Notes under the pieces: model-generated | Told to the model about the DNA's origin: nothing | The model's database searches: none | Seen by the model: only the letters and a program-made list of their open reading frames with translations | Program-made: the position numbers and the translations under genes | Part shown: positions 36,203 through 45,353 of the stretch, piece by piece | How positions within the stretch are numbered: position 1 is the first letter of the stretch | Layout of the letters: every line of letters starts with the position of its first letter | Source: Bacteroidota bacterium | GTDB taxonomy: Bacteria; Bacteroidota; Bacteroidia; Chitinophagales; BACL12 | Assembly (NCBI GenBank): GCA_016706255.1 | Contig: JADJJZ010000006.1 | Location: 372,001-436,000 of the forward strand | Length of the DNA stretch: 64,000 nucleotides | Direction of reading: 5' to 3'

Positions 36203-37477
36203 ATGCAAAGAGATACCGCAGTATTCGACATTATTGATAAAGAATTACATCGTCAAACCGAAGGCATTGAATTGATTGCCAGCGAAAATTTTGTCAGCGC
36301 TCAGGTTATGGAAGCTATGGGCAGTTGTATGACCAATAAATATGCAGAGGGTTATCCCGGCAAACGATATTATGGTGGTTGCGAATTTGTGGATGAAACA
36401 GAACAACTGGCTATTGACAGGGTGAAAAAACTATTTGGTGCTGAATATGCCAACGTGCAGCCACATAGCGGCGCCCAGGCCAATGCTGCTGTTATGCTTG
36501 CCTGTTTAAATCCTGGTGATACCTTGTTGGGATTTAATCTTTCGCATGGCGGTCACCTTACACATGGTAGTCCCGTGAATTTTTCCGGTAAATTATACCG
36601 ACCGGTATTTTATTCTGTAGAAGAGGAAACAGGACGTATCGATATGGATAAAGTGGAAGCCATTGCAAAAGCAGAAAAACCAAAATTAATTATTGCCGGT
36701 GCAAGCGCTTACGCACGCGATTGGGATTATGCTCGCTTTAGAGCAATTGCTGATAGCGTTGGTGCAATTTTAATGGCTGATATTTCACATCCCGCCGGAT
36801 TAATTGCCGCTAAATTATTAAACGACCCGATGCCGCATTGTCATATTGTTACCACTACTACACATAAAACATTACGTGGTCCGCGTGGTGGGTTAATTAT
36901 GATTGGAAAAGATTTTCCAAACCCTTGGGGACAAACTACACCAAAAGGTGAAGTGAAAATGATGAGCACCATAATCGACAGTGCTGTTTTTCCGGGTACG
37001 CAAGGTGGTCCGCTTGAACATGTAATTGCAGCTAAAGCAGTTGCGTTTGGTGAAGATTTAAGTGAAGATTATATTGGTTATTGCAAACAAATAATTGCCA
37101 ACGCTCAGGCTATGGCAAATGCTTTGGTTGCGAAAGGATATAAAATTATTTCCGGCGGAACAGATAATCATTTAATGCTGATTGATTTACGCAATAAAAA
37201 TATTTCCGGAAAAAAAGCAGAAGCATTATTAGGTGCTGCGCATATTACCGTTAATAAAAATATGGTGCCATTTGATGATAAATCGCCGTTTGTTACCAGT
37301 GGAATTCGCATTGGAACTCCTGCAGTTACCACAAGAGGTATGAAAGAAACTGATATGATAAAAATTGTTGAATGGATCGATCGCTTGATTATGGCACCGG
37401 AAGATGAATCGGTAATTGCTGCTGTGCGTGCAGAAGTTACAACATTCGCTAAACAATTTCCGTTATTTGCTTATTAA
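36203..37477 (+). CDS. glyA: serine hydroxymethyltransferase
   Basis: 424 residues, the expected size. It is a PLP enzyme interconverting serine and glycine with transfer of a one-carbon unit to tetrahydrofolate. Seen: IELIASENFVS and EGYPGKRYYGGCEFVD near the N-terminus, NVQPHSGAQANAAV, and the PLP-binding lysine Lys222 in TTTTHKTLRGPRGG. The frame is intact. It is followed 12 nt later by a MORN-repeat protein on the same strand, with no obvious functional link. Confidence 0.98.
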   Translation: MQRDTAVFDIIDKELHRQTEGIELIASENFVSAQVMEAMGSCMTNKYAEGYPGKRYYGGCEFVDETEQLAIDRVKKLFGAEYANVQPHSGAQANAAVMLACLNPGDTLLGFNLSHGGHLTHGSPVNFSGKLYRPVFYSVEEETGRIDMDKVEAIAKAEKPKLIIAGASAYARDWDYARFRAIADSVGAILMADISHPAGLIAAKLLNDPMPHCHIVTTTTHKTLRGPRGGLIMIGKDFPNPWGQTTPKGEVKMMSTIIDSAVFPGTQGGPLEHVIAAKAVAFGEDLSEDYIGYCKQIIANAQAMANALVAKGYKIISGGTDNHLMLIDLRNKNISGKKAEALLGAAHITVNKNMVPFDDKSPFVTSGIRIGTPAVTTRGMKETDMIKIVEWIDRLIMAPEDESVIAAVRAEVTTFAKQFPLFAY

Positions 37478-37489
37478 AAAATAGATACT

Positions 37490-38413
37490 ATGAAATTAAT
37501 TACATTATTATTTTGCTGCATATTATTTAGCGCAAACATTTTTGCTCAAACCGGTTGTATTTCCGGAAATTGCGAAAAAGGTACCGGCACCTACAAATGG
37601 GAAAATGGCGACAGCTATACCGGTAAATTTAAAAACAGTCTGAAAAACGGAAAAGGAATATTTACGTTTAGTACAGGCGATAATTATACCGGCTCATTTA
37701 AAAATGACCAATATAATGGTAAAGGGGTTTATACATTTGCCGACGGCAGTAAATATGAAGGCAGCTTTTTAAATAACAATTATGAAGGTAAAGGTGTATA
37801 TAGCTACGCAAATGGCGATATCTATTCCGGGTATTTTGTAAAAAATTTAAAAGAAGGAAAAGGTCATTATCAATTTAAAGATGGCAGCGATTATAATGGT
37901 GAATTTTTAAATGATTTATATCATGGTAAAGGACTGCTTAAATATGCAAATGGTGATATTTACGAAGGGGAATTTGCTAATGGTGAATTAAATGGAAATG
38001 GAGTGTATACGCTCGCCAATGGTGATGTATATGCAGGCGCATTTTCAAAAGGTAAATACAATGGAACTGGTACGTATTATTATGCCAATGGTGATGTGTA
38101 CAACGGCAGTTTTGTAGATAATTTATTAGATGGGTATGGGACGCTGCGCCTTAAAGATGGTAGTACTTACGAGGGTGGATTTAAACAAGGCAACTATCAC
38201 GGTAATGGCACTTATACTTTTGCTGCAGGCAATTATTATATGGGGGAGTTTGCGAATGGTTCCTACAACGGGCGTGGTACACTTACTTATACCAATGGTG
38301 ATAAATACGAGGGTAATTTTGTAAATAATAAGAAATCAGGTAAGGGGAAGTATACTTTTGCAAATGGCACTGTTCAGGATGGGTTGTGGAAGGATGATCA
38401 GTTTGTGAAGTGA
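37490..38413 (+). CDS. exported MORN-repeat protein
   Basis: 307 residues. Signal peptide MKLITLLFCCILFSANIFAQ, then about twelve MORN repeats of 23 residues with the consensus Y-x-G-x-F-x-N-x-x-x-x-G-x-G-x-Y-x-F-x-x-G-D (for example YTGSFKNDQYNGKGVYTF, YEGEFANGELNGNGVYTL). The repeats fill nearly the whole mature protein. In other proteins MORN repeats bind lipids or act as scaffolds; in exported Bacteroidota proteins the role is unknown. It lies 12 nt after glyA and may be read through from it. Confidence 0.93.
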   Translation: MKLITLLFCCILFSANIFAQTGCISGNCEKGTGTYKWENGDSYTGKFKNSLKNGKGIFTFSTGDNYTGSFKNDQYNGKGVYTFADGSKYEGSFLNNNYEGKGVYSYANGDIYSGYFVKNLKEGKGHYQFKDGSDYNGEFLNDLYHGKGLLKYANGDIYEGEFANGELNGNGVYTLANGDVYAGAFSKGKYNGTGTYYYANGDVYNGSFVDNLLDGYGTLRLKDGSTYEGGFKQGNYHGNGTYTFAAGNYYMGEFANGSYNGRGTLTYTNGDKYEGNFVNNKKSGKGKYTFANGTVQDGLWKDDQFVK

Positions 38414-39295
38414 GTATTGGTTCCAATTGGGGTGTTCTTTTGCCTTGATGCAAAAGGGCCCAAAAAAATCAAGGCTGTAGTGATGGGGTAAGTGCAGTTG
38501 ACATCATATCGCTTTAGGTGTTGGAGGTGATTACGAGGTTCCAATTGGGGTTTGGTGTTCTTTTGCCTTGATGCAAAAGAACCAAAAAATCAAGGCTGCA
38601 GTCGGGAGGATAAGTGCACCTAACATCACGTCGCTTTAAGCGCGGGCGAGGCGCTGGAGGTGATTATGTGGTTCTTATTTCATGTTGTGTAAATTCTACT
38701 TTTTTACTTCGTATTTTAATGCGGGTCAGCGCTGCGCCGGCTTAGTTGTATCGTAAGGAGAAAATTTTCGTCTATCGGAGCTCCTGTGATGTAAGGTGCA
38801 CTAATCCTACCGACTGAGGCCGGGGGTGGTTAAGCTAAACAATTTGTCTCACCAAGGAGGAATTTTAATTTTGGGTTGCACATTTAGGTTTTGTTGTGTG
38901 TAATTTAATTTTTGGGGGTGCTTTTGTTGCACAAGAGAGCTTTTATGAAATGGGAATAATTTTGTGGGTGTTTTTGTTGCACAAAAGAACTTTATGTTGT
39001 GTGTAATTTAATTTTTGAGGGTGCTTTTGTTGCACAAATAAACATCTCGGGACGATAGCTAGTATAGTGAATTATTATTTATTAATTGTAGTATGAATTT
39101 TAATTTTGAGGGTGCTTTTGTTGCACAAAAGAACTTTTAAACTGTGGAATTACCCTTAGGCTGGTTCTTTTCAGACAGATCAAGACAAGAAATTATAAAT
39201 CAGGTGAATGATTTGTATATTAACACCGATTACCTAAAGTATAATTATTTTAACTACTAATTATTTTGGAGGATATAATAATTCTAATTCTACAA
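38414..39295. repeat. intergenic repeat region: two ~120-bp tandem units and four TTGCACAA motifs
   Basis: No gene is seen. Two direct units (38419-38537 and 38538-38671) each start GGTTCCAATTGGGG, contain a hairpin (TTCTTTTGCCTTGATGCAAAAG) and the segment AATCAAGGCTG, and end GGAGGTGATTA. Further on, the motif GGGTG(C/T)TTTTGTTGCACAA recurs four times (about 38919, 38967, 39019, 39107); its core CTTTTGT-TGC-ACAAAAG is an inverted repeat in two of the four copies. The remainder is AT-rich with nothing recognised. Confidence 0.8.
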
Positions 39296-39931
39296 TTATA
39301 ATCTAAAGTTTATTCCCATTAATAATAAAGTTGAAGAATATCCTGCTTCTAAATAGAAACCTAAATTTTCTAGAATGTAATATTGCGCTCCTATTGTAAA
39401 TAGAAAACCGATAGGAAAAACTCTAAAGGTTGAGGTATTTGGATATGGTCCGTCTGAAGTAGCAGTATAAAAGCCTTTTCGATATCCTAATCCGGTGCGA
39501 TAATATGGATCAAACTGATCGAAATTACCGAAGTGTTTAGTTCTTGTTAAAAATATTTCAAGTGTTGACGTATTAAATGTACAATTGTAGTCTATTGTGT
39601 CGGCACCTGCTCCGCTTGAAAACAGATATCCTATTTTCCGCGATGCGTAGACTACACGCAAACCTAATGCTTGCTCATCTGTAATACCTTTTTCAATAGT
39701 TAAGAAAATTGGCCCTAAAGTCGATGTTTTATAACCATCCCATTGACTATAAAAACCTAAATTTAAGCCATAAATGGGAAATATATAACCACTGGAATGA
39801 AATAATCCAATGGAATTTGGAAAACCATATGCAACTGATACTGAAATATCTTCTTTTGTATAAGCCTGGGCATTTAAACGGTTGATAAAACTAGTTATTA
39901 ATATTGCGGTGAGTATTATTATGTTTTTCAT
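39296..39931 (-). CDS. hypothetical outer-membrane beta-barrel-like protein
   Basis: 211 residues. Signal peptide MKNIIILTAILITSFINRLNAQ. The mature protein alternates aromatic/hydrophobic strands (ISVSVAYGFPNSIGLFH, YGLNLGFYSQWDGY, LGLRVVYASRKIGYLF, YRTGLGYRKGFYTA, FYLEAGYSSTLLLMGINFRL), as in small outer-membrane barrels of Bacteroidota. No specific family was recognised. It is flanked by repeats upstream and downstream. Confidence 0.82.
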   Translation of the reverse strand: MKNIIILTAILITSFINRLNAQAYTKEDISVSVAYGFPNSIGLFHSSGYIFPIYGLNLGFYSQWDGYKTSTLGPIFLTIEKGITDEQALGLRVVYASRKIGYLFSSGAGADTIDYNCTFNTSTLEIFLTRTKHFGNFDQFDPYYRTGLGYRKGFYTATSDGPYPNTSTFRVFPIGFLFTIGAQYYILENLGFYLEAGYSSTLLLMGINFRL

Positions 39932-40113
39932 AGATTTATTTTTATGAAGTTGATCTAATTTAAAGTTAATTTATTTTTCGAAGCTTTATTAAAATATATC
40001 CTGATGATAAAGTACCTAAAAACAAGAATCATTAAAATGGATAAAATTAATATTATTGATAACATAAAATGGTATCCCTTCAAAAGAATAAACAGCGCTA
40101 AAAAGCATTCTAG

Positions 40114-40156
40114 TTTTTCAACGACATCCCAAAAAAAATCGGGATGTCGTTGAAAA
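40114..40156 (-). terminator. long terminator hairpin downstream of the S74 protein gene
   Basis: TTTTCAACGACATCCC (from 40115) and GGGATGTCGTTGAAAA (40141-40156) are perfect complements of 16 nt around an A-rich loop. It lies 17 nt past the stop of the 949-residue minus-strand gene. Confidence 0.88.
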
Positions 40157-40172
40157 TTTATTCAAAAAATAT

Positions 40173-43022
40173 TTATTTGGTCAGTACCATTTGTTTTGTG
40201 CCTATAACAACTCCATCCACAATTAATGAATACGTATACGTTCCGCTCGCCAATTCCCCTGCATCAAAACTGATATGTGTTTCTTCGCAGGAAATTGGAA
40301 CTACGGTAATTACTTTTCCTTCGCCAACATTCGAAATCAAAATACTTGCATCACTACAACCTTTAGGAATGCGGAAGGGAATTAAAGTAGAATGATTAAA
40401 GGGGTTGGGGATGTTTTGACCAAGCATTACATTGTCAGTATTTTCTATTCCAACCGAAATTACTCCGTCATTTAAATTAGAAGTATTAATCATTGATGTT
40501 AACATTGCAATTTGTGATTTTAATGTATCAATTTCGGATTTTTGGTTTGTATTTCCTGAGTCCAGTTCCTGTACTGCTTTTACTAACGGAACTACAAATT
40601 CTGCATAGCGCAAACCGTAATAATCATTTTCATTTTTTGGTTTATCTACACCACTGAAATCATAACCAATTTCTTCTGCTGCTTTTTCAACTTCCTGCGC
40701 AATGAATCCGGTTTGTAATATGCTTCCTTTTATTTGTTCACTTTCTTTCAAGCGCAAACTATCAGGGGTTTTTAAATAAGATGCGATAGCATCCATATCA
40801 AGATAATAAGTAACAGGATTTAATTTGGTGATAAATTCAAGCCCCGGAACTTTGTTATTAATATTAGTTTTAAATCTTTTGTCGGAGATATTTGTCCAGT
40901 CGGTGAATCCGCCGATGCTGGTGATATCAATATTTCCCAGGCGTATTTGATTATCTGCAGAAATTTCTGTTCCATATCCTAATGCTGTTGAATTTGAAAA
41001 TTGAGAATAATTATTATTATATGAATAATTACCAACAGCTGTATTATTATTTCCTGAGGTATTGGTGAACAAAGCATAATATCCCAGTGCTGTATTATCA
41101 TTTCCAACATTATTTGAACCGAGTGCCCTACTTCCTAATGCGCTATTGAAATTTCCTTCTGAATTAATATGTAAAGCTGCCGTTCCTACAACAGTATTAT
41201 TATTCCCAATTGAATTGACCTGCAATGACGCATAACCAATTGCAGTATTTTCATATCCATCTGTATTATATGTCATTGAACTTCCGCCAATTGCGGTATT
41301 TGCAGCGCCATTTACATTTTGAGAAAGTGCTTGATTCCCTACTGCTGTGTTTCCACTACCCGCATTCATATTTAAGCAATATAAACCTAAACAGGTATTG
41401 CCAAAAACATATGGATCTGTATTTGTTCCACCCGTTCCAATATTTAATTCGTTTATTTTAGCATTTCCCCCTACAACCTCCAATCTGCAGGTTGGACTTG
41501 GTGTTCCTATTCCAACATTAACAGCATCATCCGCTGTTCCGCCTAGTACCAAACTGTTACTCGAACCTACTTTCGCATTATATCCAATTGCTGTTGCATT
41601 ATGCAGGTTTCCGGAAACTACGTCTGCTGCAAAACCTACAGCTGTATTGTTATCCCCATTTGTATTACTTCCCAAAGCGTTTGCTCCAATTGCAGTATTG
41701 TTATCACCATAGTTAGCAAACAAAGAATATGCTCCAATTCCGGTATTTAAATTTCCGGACCCTCCCTGGGATAAAGCCCTAAAGCCAAATGCTGCATTTT
41801 GATCACCAGATGATCCGCCTGATAAGTCGCCTACGGCAACATTTCCGCTACCAGTGTAAAAACCTGCTCCGGCTTCATAGCCAATACCTATATTGTCAGA
41901 GCCGGTTGTGCTACCATTTGAATAATATCCGATTCCGATATTATTTCCGCCTGTCTCATTAAGAAATAATGCCCTGTATCCAATGCCTGTATTTGCACTA
42001 CCTTCAGTATTTGAAAATAATGTGTAACTGCCAATTCCAATATTATAGGCTGCGGAACTTGAGTTCATAGTATAGGAACCAAGGGCAATATTATTATTTC
42101 CAATACTTGAATTACCCGAAAAATGCCCGAGCATTAAATTGTCGTTTAATCCGTCTATCCGCCCTGCATTTTCATTGTTTACCCGAAAATTAATTGGCGC
42201 ACTGTCGGTTGTCCCGATAAAATCCGTCCCGTCATTAGTACCTGCATTTCCGGAAAGCGACCATCCACTTCCCCCATCAGAAGAATTGATTGTAAAATCA
42301 GGATAAGATCCGCTTATTGTTGTTCCACCTGTTCCAGTTAAAGTAACTACCTGATCAGGTGCTGTATTATCAAATGTATTTCCTGTGAGAGATAACCCGC
42401 TGCCTGCATTGTAGGTTGTATTATTATCTGTAGAACTGATTGTAAAATTTGGATAGCTTCCGGTAATTGTAGTTGCCCCGCCACCGGATAATACTACTGT
42501 TTGATCAGGAGCAATATTAGTGATGGTTGTTCCGGCAATATTAATTCCGGTGCCGGAAGTATATGGAATAAATGCGCTTGTTTGTGTTGCCCCACCAATC
42601 TTAAGTGCATTGAGATAAATATTATTCCATTTAAATGCATTAGAACCAAGATTAAGTGTACCGTTTGTATTAGGCAATAAATTCGAATTAATTGCTGTGG
42701 TTGCATTTAAATTTGACAATGTTGTATTGGCGCCAACCGCTGTCCATGCTGTTCCGGAATAATAATAAAACCCGGCAATAATATCTGTTTGATAAATGAG
42801 CAACCCTGTTGCAGGGCTTGCTATCGCATCGCGTTGCAATTGAGTCATACGCGGTACCAATACTCCTTTATTCGTGGATACCATTTCAAGAATTGCAGAA
42901 TTATTCGGTGCCATCGTTCCAATTCCGGCGCTGCCATTTTTAGGAAATTTATTTGTTGTTTGGTTATAAATTGGCGTAAACAGCGTCAAAAGGAATAGAG
43001 AAAATACAATGTGCTTTTTCAT
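40173..43022 (-). CDS. tail-fibre-like secreted protein with S74 intramolecular chaperone domain
   Basis: 949 residues. The signal peptide ends near IYNQ. A Bacteroidota adhesin-like opening follows (GIGTMAPNNSAILEMVSTNKG, LVPRMTQLQRDAI). The centre (~290-710) holds more than fifteen short repeats of the type GNNNTAVGxxAL, similar to the YadA/Hep_Hag head repeats that form trimeric beta-rolls. Then comes an S74 tail-spike chaperone domain (SDKRFKTNINNKVPGLEFI, TGFIAQEVEKAAEEIGYDF, YAEFVVPLVKAVQEL), which in phage self-cleaves after trimerisation. The last ~85 residues (GQNIPNPFNHSTLIPFRIP ... GTYTYSLIVDG) form a sorting-like tail after the chaperone, so self-cleavage would release the tail. 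It is probably a trimeric surface fibre. Confidence 0.88.
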   Translation of the reverse strand: MKKHIVFSLFLLTLFTPIYNQTTNKFPKNGSAGIGTMAPNNSAILEMVSTNKGVLVPRMTQLQRDAIASPATGLLIYQTDIIAGFYYYSGTAWTAVGANTTLSNLNATTAINSNLLPNTNGTLNLGSNAFKWNNIYLNALKIGGATQTSAFIPYTSGTGINIAGTTITNIAPDQTVVLSGGGATTITGSYPNFTISSTDNNTTYNAGSGLSLTGNTFDNTAPDQVVTLTGTGGTTISGSYPDFTINSSDGGSGWSLSGNAGTNDGTDFIGTTDSAPINFRVNNENAGRIDGLNDNLMLGHFSGNSSIGNNNIALGSYTMNSSSAAYNIGIGSYTLFSNTEGSANTGIGYRALFLNETGGNNIGIGYYSNGSTTGSDNIGIGYEAGAGFYTGSGNVAVGDLSGGSSGDQNAAFGFRALSQGGSGNLNTGIGAYSLFANYGDNNTAIGANALGSNTNGDNNTAVGFAADVVSGNLHNATAIGYNAKVGSSNSLVLGGTADDAVNVGIGTPSPTCRLEVVGGNAKINELNIGTGGTNTDPYVFGNTCLGLYCLNMNAGSGNTAVGNQALSQNVNGAANTAIGGSSMTYNTDGYENTAIGYASLQVNSIGNNNTVVGTAALHINSEGNFNSALGSRALGSNNVGNDNTALGYYALFTNTSGNNNTAVGNYSYNNNYSQFSNSTALGYGTEISADNQIRLGNIDITSIGGFTDWTNISDKRFKTNINNKVPGLEFITKLNPVTYYLDMDAIASYLKTPDSLRLKESEQIKGSILQTGFIAQEVEKAAEEIGYDFSGVDKPKNENDYYGLRYAEFVVPLVKAVQELDSGNTNQKSEIDTLKSQIAMLTSMINTSNLNDGVISVGIENTDNVMLGQNIPNPFNHSTLIPFRIPKGCSDASILISNVGEGKVITVVPISCEETHISFDAGELASGTYTYSLIVDGVVIGTKQMVLTK

Positions 43023-43076
43023 ATTATTAAATTTTGGTTTAAATGAAAGCTTATAGATTATTATCTCAAATAATGA

Positions 43077-43617
43077 TTAACCAGGTGTTGAATTAATTTC
43101 AACCAATCCGTCATCAACAGTCAATTTATACTTATCAGCAAGGCCATTAAATACTTCCAACTTGTCCGGAGATATTAATGGATTGAAATTATTACAATCA
43201 GTATTGTCGGCAATATATTTCTCTAAGAATGGAGTGCAGGAAATTGGTTCAATTAAGCAGTTTTCAAATTCATATACTACAGTGTCTAAATAAAATGTGT
43301 TAAATGATATTTCAACTTCCGCATAGCTAAGATATGAAAAAAATATTATAGTTCAGATTTACTACATTAGGGTCTGGATTCTGTCATGCAGTTACCAGTG
43401 TTCCTTCAATATTGACTTTACCCATGTCCCAATTTCATTCAGCTATTATAGTGCTGGCAGTTAGCGTGGTCGGCATCACCTCTTTAAAAACAAAGTAAGC
43501 TGTTGAACAATAAGCTATTGGAACAGTAGCAAACGTGAAATAATCTGGATTCGATGAAAAACCTGCACAACAAGAAGAGCTATCGATTTCTGAAATATTT
43601 ATGTTAAGTAAAGGAGC
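43077..43617 (-). pseudogene. decayed secreted-protein gene
   Basis: The minus strand can be read almost continuously as protein but with defects. An upstream part (LLNINISEIDSSSCC ... YFTFATVPIAYCSTAYFVFK) meets a TGA. The same frame continues NWDMGKVNIEGTLVTA to a second TGA and then QNPDPNVVNLNYNIFFIS to a TAG. A +1/-1 shift then gives an open 80-codon stretch (AEVEISFNTFYLDTVVYEF ... GLVEINSTPG) ending at TAA 43077-43079. No start codon was found. The composition resembles the secreted proteins nearby. It lies 55 nt after the start region of the S74 gene, on the same strand. Confidence 0.7.
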
Positions 43618-44006
43618 TCAAGTTAATTGCTCAGATGGTATGTGTCTTATAAATTATACTTCTGTTGTTTGTTATGAAATGTTGTGAAAAATCAACGAAA
43701 AGGCGAACAAAGGCAATAATCGGAAATGCGTTTTATTTAATCTTATCAAACATTTTATTTAAGTAGTTTGGCATAATACCTCATTTACTTAATTTTTAAC
43801 AATTATAAATTATCCGAATTTATTTCATCAGAATAATTCATTAAATAAACACCAGGAATAAATTTTCGGTATTGATGTTTGTTTTTTTATAGTTTATTAA
43901 TTGTCGCAATATCTCATTGGCGATTTGATCAAATATAATTGAAAATTTCCAATAAACACCTTTTGGTATTTGGTATAATTTTAAGTGTTATTATAAAGTA
44001 AATACC
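43618..44006. other. AT-rich intergenic stretch
   Basis: About 390 bp between the decayed gene and hflX. It is very AT-rich, with stop codons in all frames. No repeat, terminator or RNA gene was recognised. Confidence 0.5.
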
Positions 44007-45191
44007 TTAAAAAAACTCTGTCTTATAAGGATATCTGATTTGGTATTGTTCTTTTACTAAATCGGTGAGCATGTTTCTTAGTTCTTCGATGTTATTTTTT
44101 TCGGTGGCGGAAATAAATACACAGTGTGCATTTGATTTTTGCATCCAGGTGTTTTTTAATTCGTTGAGGATATCGGTTTTAATTTCATTGGTTAGATACT
44201 TGTCGAAAGTGCGTTCTTCGTATAAATCCATTTTATTAAAAATTAAAATGGTGGGTTTTTCTGCTGCGTCAAGTTCTTTTAGGGTTTCGGTTACTACGTG
44301 AATTTGGTCTTCGAATGCGGGGTGGGCAATGTCTACTACGTGTAATAAAATATCACTTTCGCGCACTTCATCGAGTGTCGATTTAAAACTTTCAATTAAA
44401 TGATGGGGCAATTTTCTGATAAACCCAACGGTATCGCTTAATAAAAAGGGTGTACGGTCTAAAACCATTTTGCGCACGGTGGTGTCTAAGGTGGCAAATA
44501 ATTTATTTTCTGCAAATACCTCACTTTTACTTAACACATTCATGAGTGTCGATTTGCCCACGTTTGTGTACCCAACCAGAGCAACACGAATTAATTCACC
44601 ACGGTTTTTGCGTTGCGTTTCATTTTGTAAACCGATTTTTAATAATTTTTCTTTTAACAACGCAATTTTTTGTTGCGCTACACGACGGTCGGTTTCAATT
44701 TCTTTTTCACCGGATCCGCGCATACCGATACCACCTTTTATACGGTCTAAATGCGACCATAAGCCTTTCAGACGCGGTAACATATATTGGGTTTGTGCTA
44801 ATTCCACCTGCGTTTTTGCCTGCACGGTTTGTGCTCGTGTGGCGAAAATATCGAGAATGAGCATGCTGCGGTCTACTATTTTTATTTTTAATTCCGCTTC
44901 AATATTGCGCAACTGCGATGGTGAAATTTCATCATCAATAACCACCAGGTCAATGGCATTTTCCTGAACAAATTTATTGATTTCCTGCAATTTTCCTTTT
45001 CCTACATAGGTCCTGTGGTCGGGATGCGGTAAACGCTGATAAAAAGTTTCAATGGTTTCGGCACCGGCCGTGGTGGTTAAAAATTCCAGTTCGGCCAGAT
45101 ATTCGTTCAATTGGTCAAGGGTTTGGTCTTTGGTAACCAACCCGATTAACACTGCGCGTTCTGTTTTATTTGTTTGTACTAATTCAGCCAT
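44007..45191 (-). CDS. hflX: ribosome-associated GTPase HflX
   Basis: 394 residues from ATG 45191 (MAELVQTNKTERAVLIGL); TTG codons just upstream overlap the promoter and were rejected. HflX is a GTPase that splits or rescues stalled 50S/70S ribosomes. Seen: the N-terminal HflX domain with the PHPDHRTYVGKGKL region, a linker KGGIGMRGSGEKEIETDRR, then the G domain with G1 VGYTNVGKST, G3 DTVGFIRKLPHHLI and G4 NKMD. The frame is intact and the length normal. It is likely expressed from a leaderless or near-leaderless mRNA (see the promoter entry). Confidence 0.97.
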   Translation of the reverse strand: MAELVQTNKTERAVLIGLVTKDQTLDQLNEYLAELEFLTTTAGAETIETFYQRLPHPDHRTYVGKGKLQEINKFVQENAIDLVVIDDEISPSQLRNIEAELKIKIVDRSMLILDIFATRAQTVQAKTQVELAQTQYMLPRLKGLWSHLDRIKGGIGMRGSGEKEIETDRRVAQQKIALLKEKLLKIGLQNETQRKNRGELIRVALVGYTNVGKSTLMNVLSKSEVFAENKLFATLDTTVRKMVLDRTPFLLSDTVGFIRKLPHHLIESFKSTLDEVRESDILLHVVDIAHPAFEDQIHVVTETLKELDAAEKPTILIFNKMDLYEERTFDKYLTNEIKTDILNELKNTWMQKSNAHCVFISATEKNNIEELRNMLTDLVKEQYQIRYPYKTEFF

Positions 45192-45197
45192 GTACAA

Positions 45198-45205
45198 CAA
45201 AGGTA
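45198..45205 (-). promoter_or_regulatory. -7 element of the hflX promoter, implying a near-leaderless mRNA
   Basis: On the minus strand TACCTTTG exactly matches TAnnTTTG and ends only 6 nt before the hflX ATG. Transcription would start at or within a few bases of the start codon. No convincing TTG at -33 was found. Confidence 0.5.
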
Positions 45206-45353
45206 GTTCAAAATAACGGAGGGCGGAAAAGGTAGTTAAAAGGGTGCATCACCTTAACGTACATGCTGTAAAATCTTAAATTACCTAAAGTTTACGTTAA
45301 TTATTGGCTTATTTCTAAATTATTGCTTAGCATCGCATCGCAATTTACCCGAA

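Noticed and set aside
38697..38880. Possible structured RNA between the repeats (GGTCAGCGCTGCGCCGGC and neighbouring sequence)
   Set aside because: The GC-rich words give only short local stems, and with one copy no conservation can be judged.
41347..41712. 121-codon open frame opposite the S74 protein
   Set aside because: Caused by the repetitive codons of the NNNTAVG repeats read backwards.
43077..43617. TGA recoding (selenocysteine or tryptophan) in the decayed gene
   Set aside because: A frame change and a TAG are also present and no start codon exists; other genes in the window use TGG for tryptophan and TGA as stop (for example at 2787).
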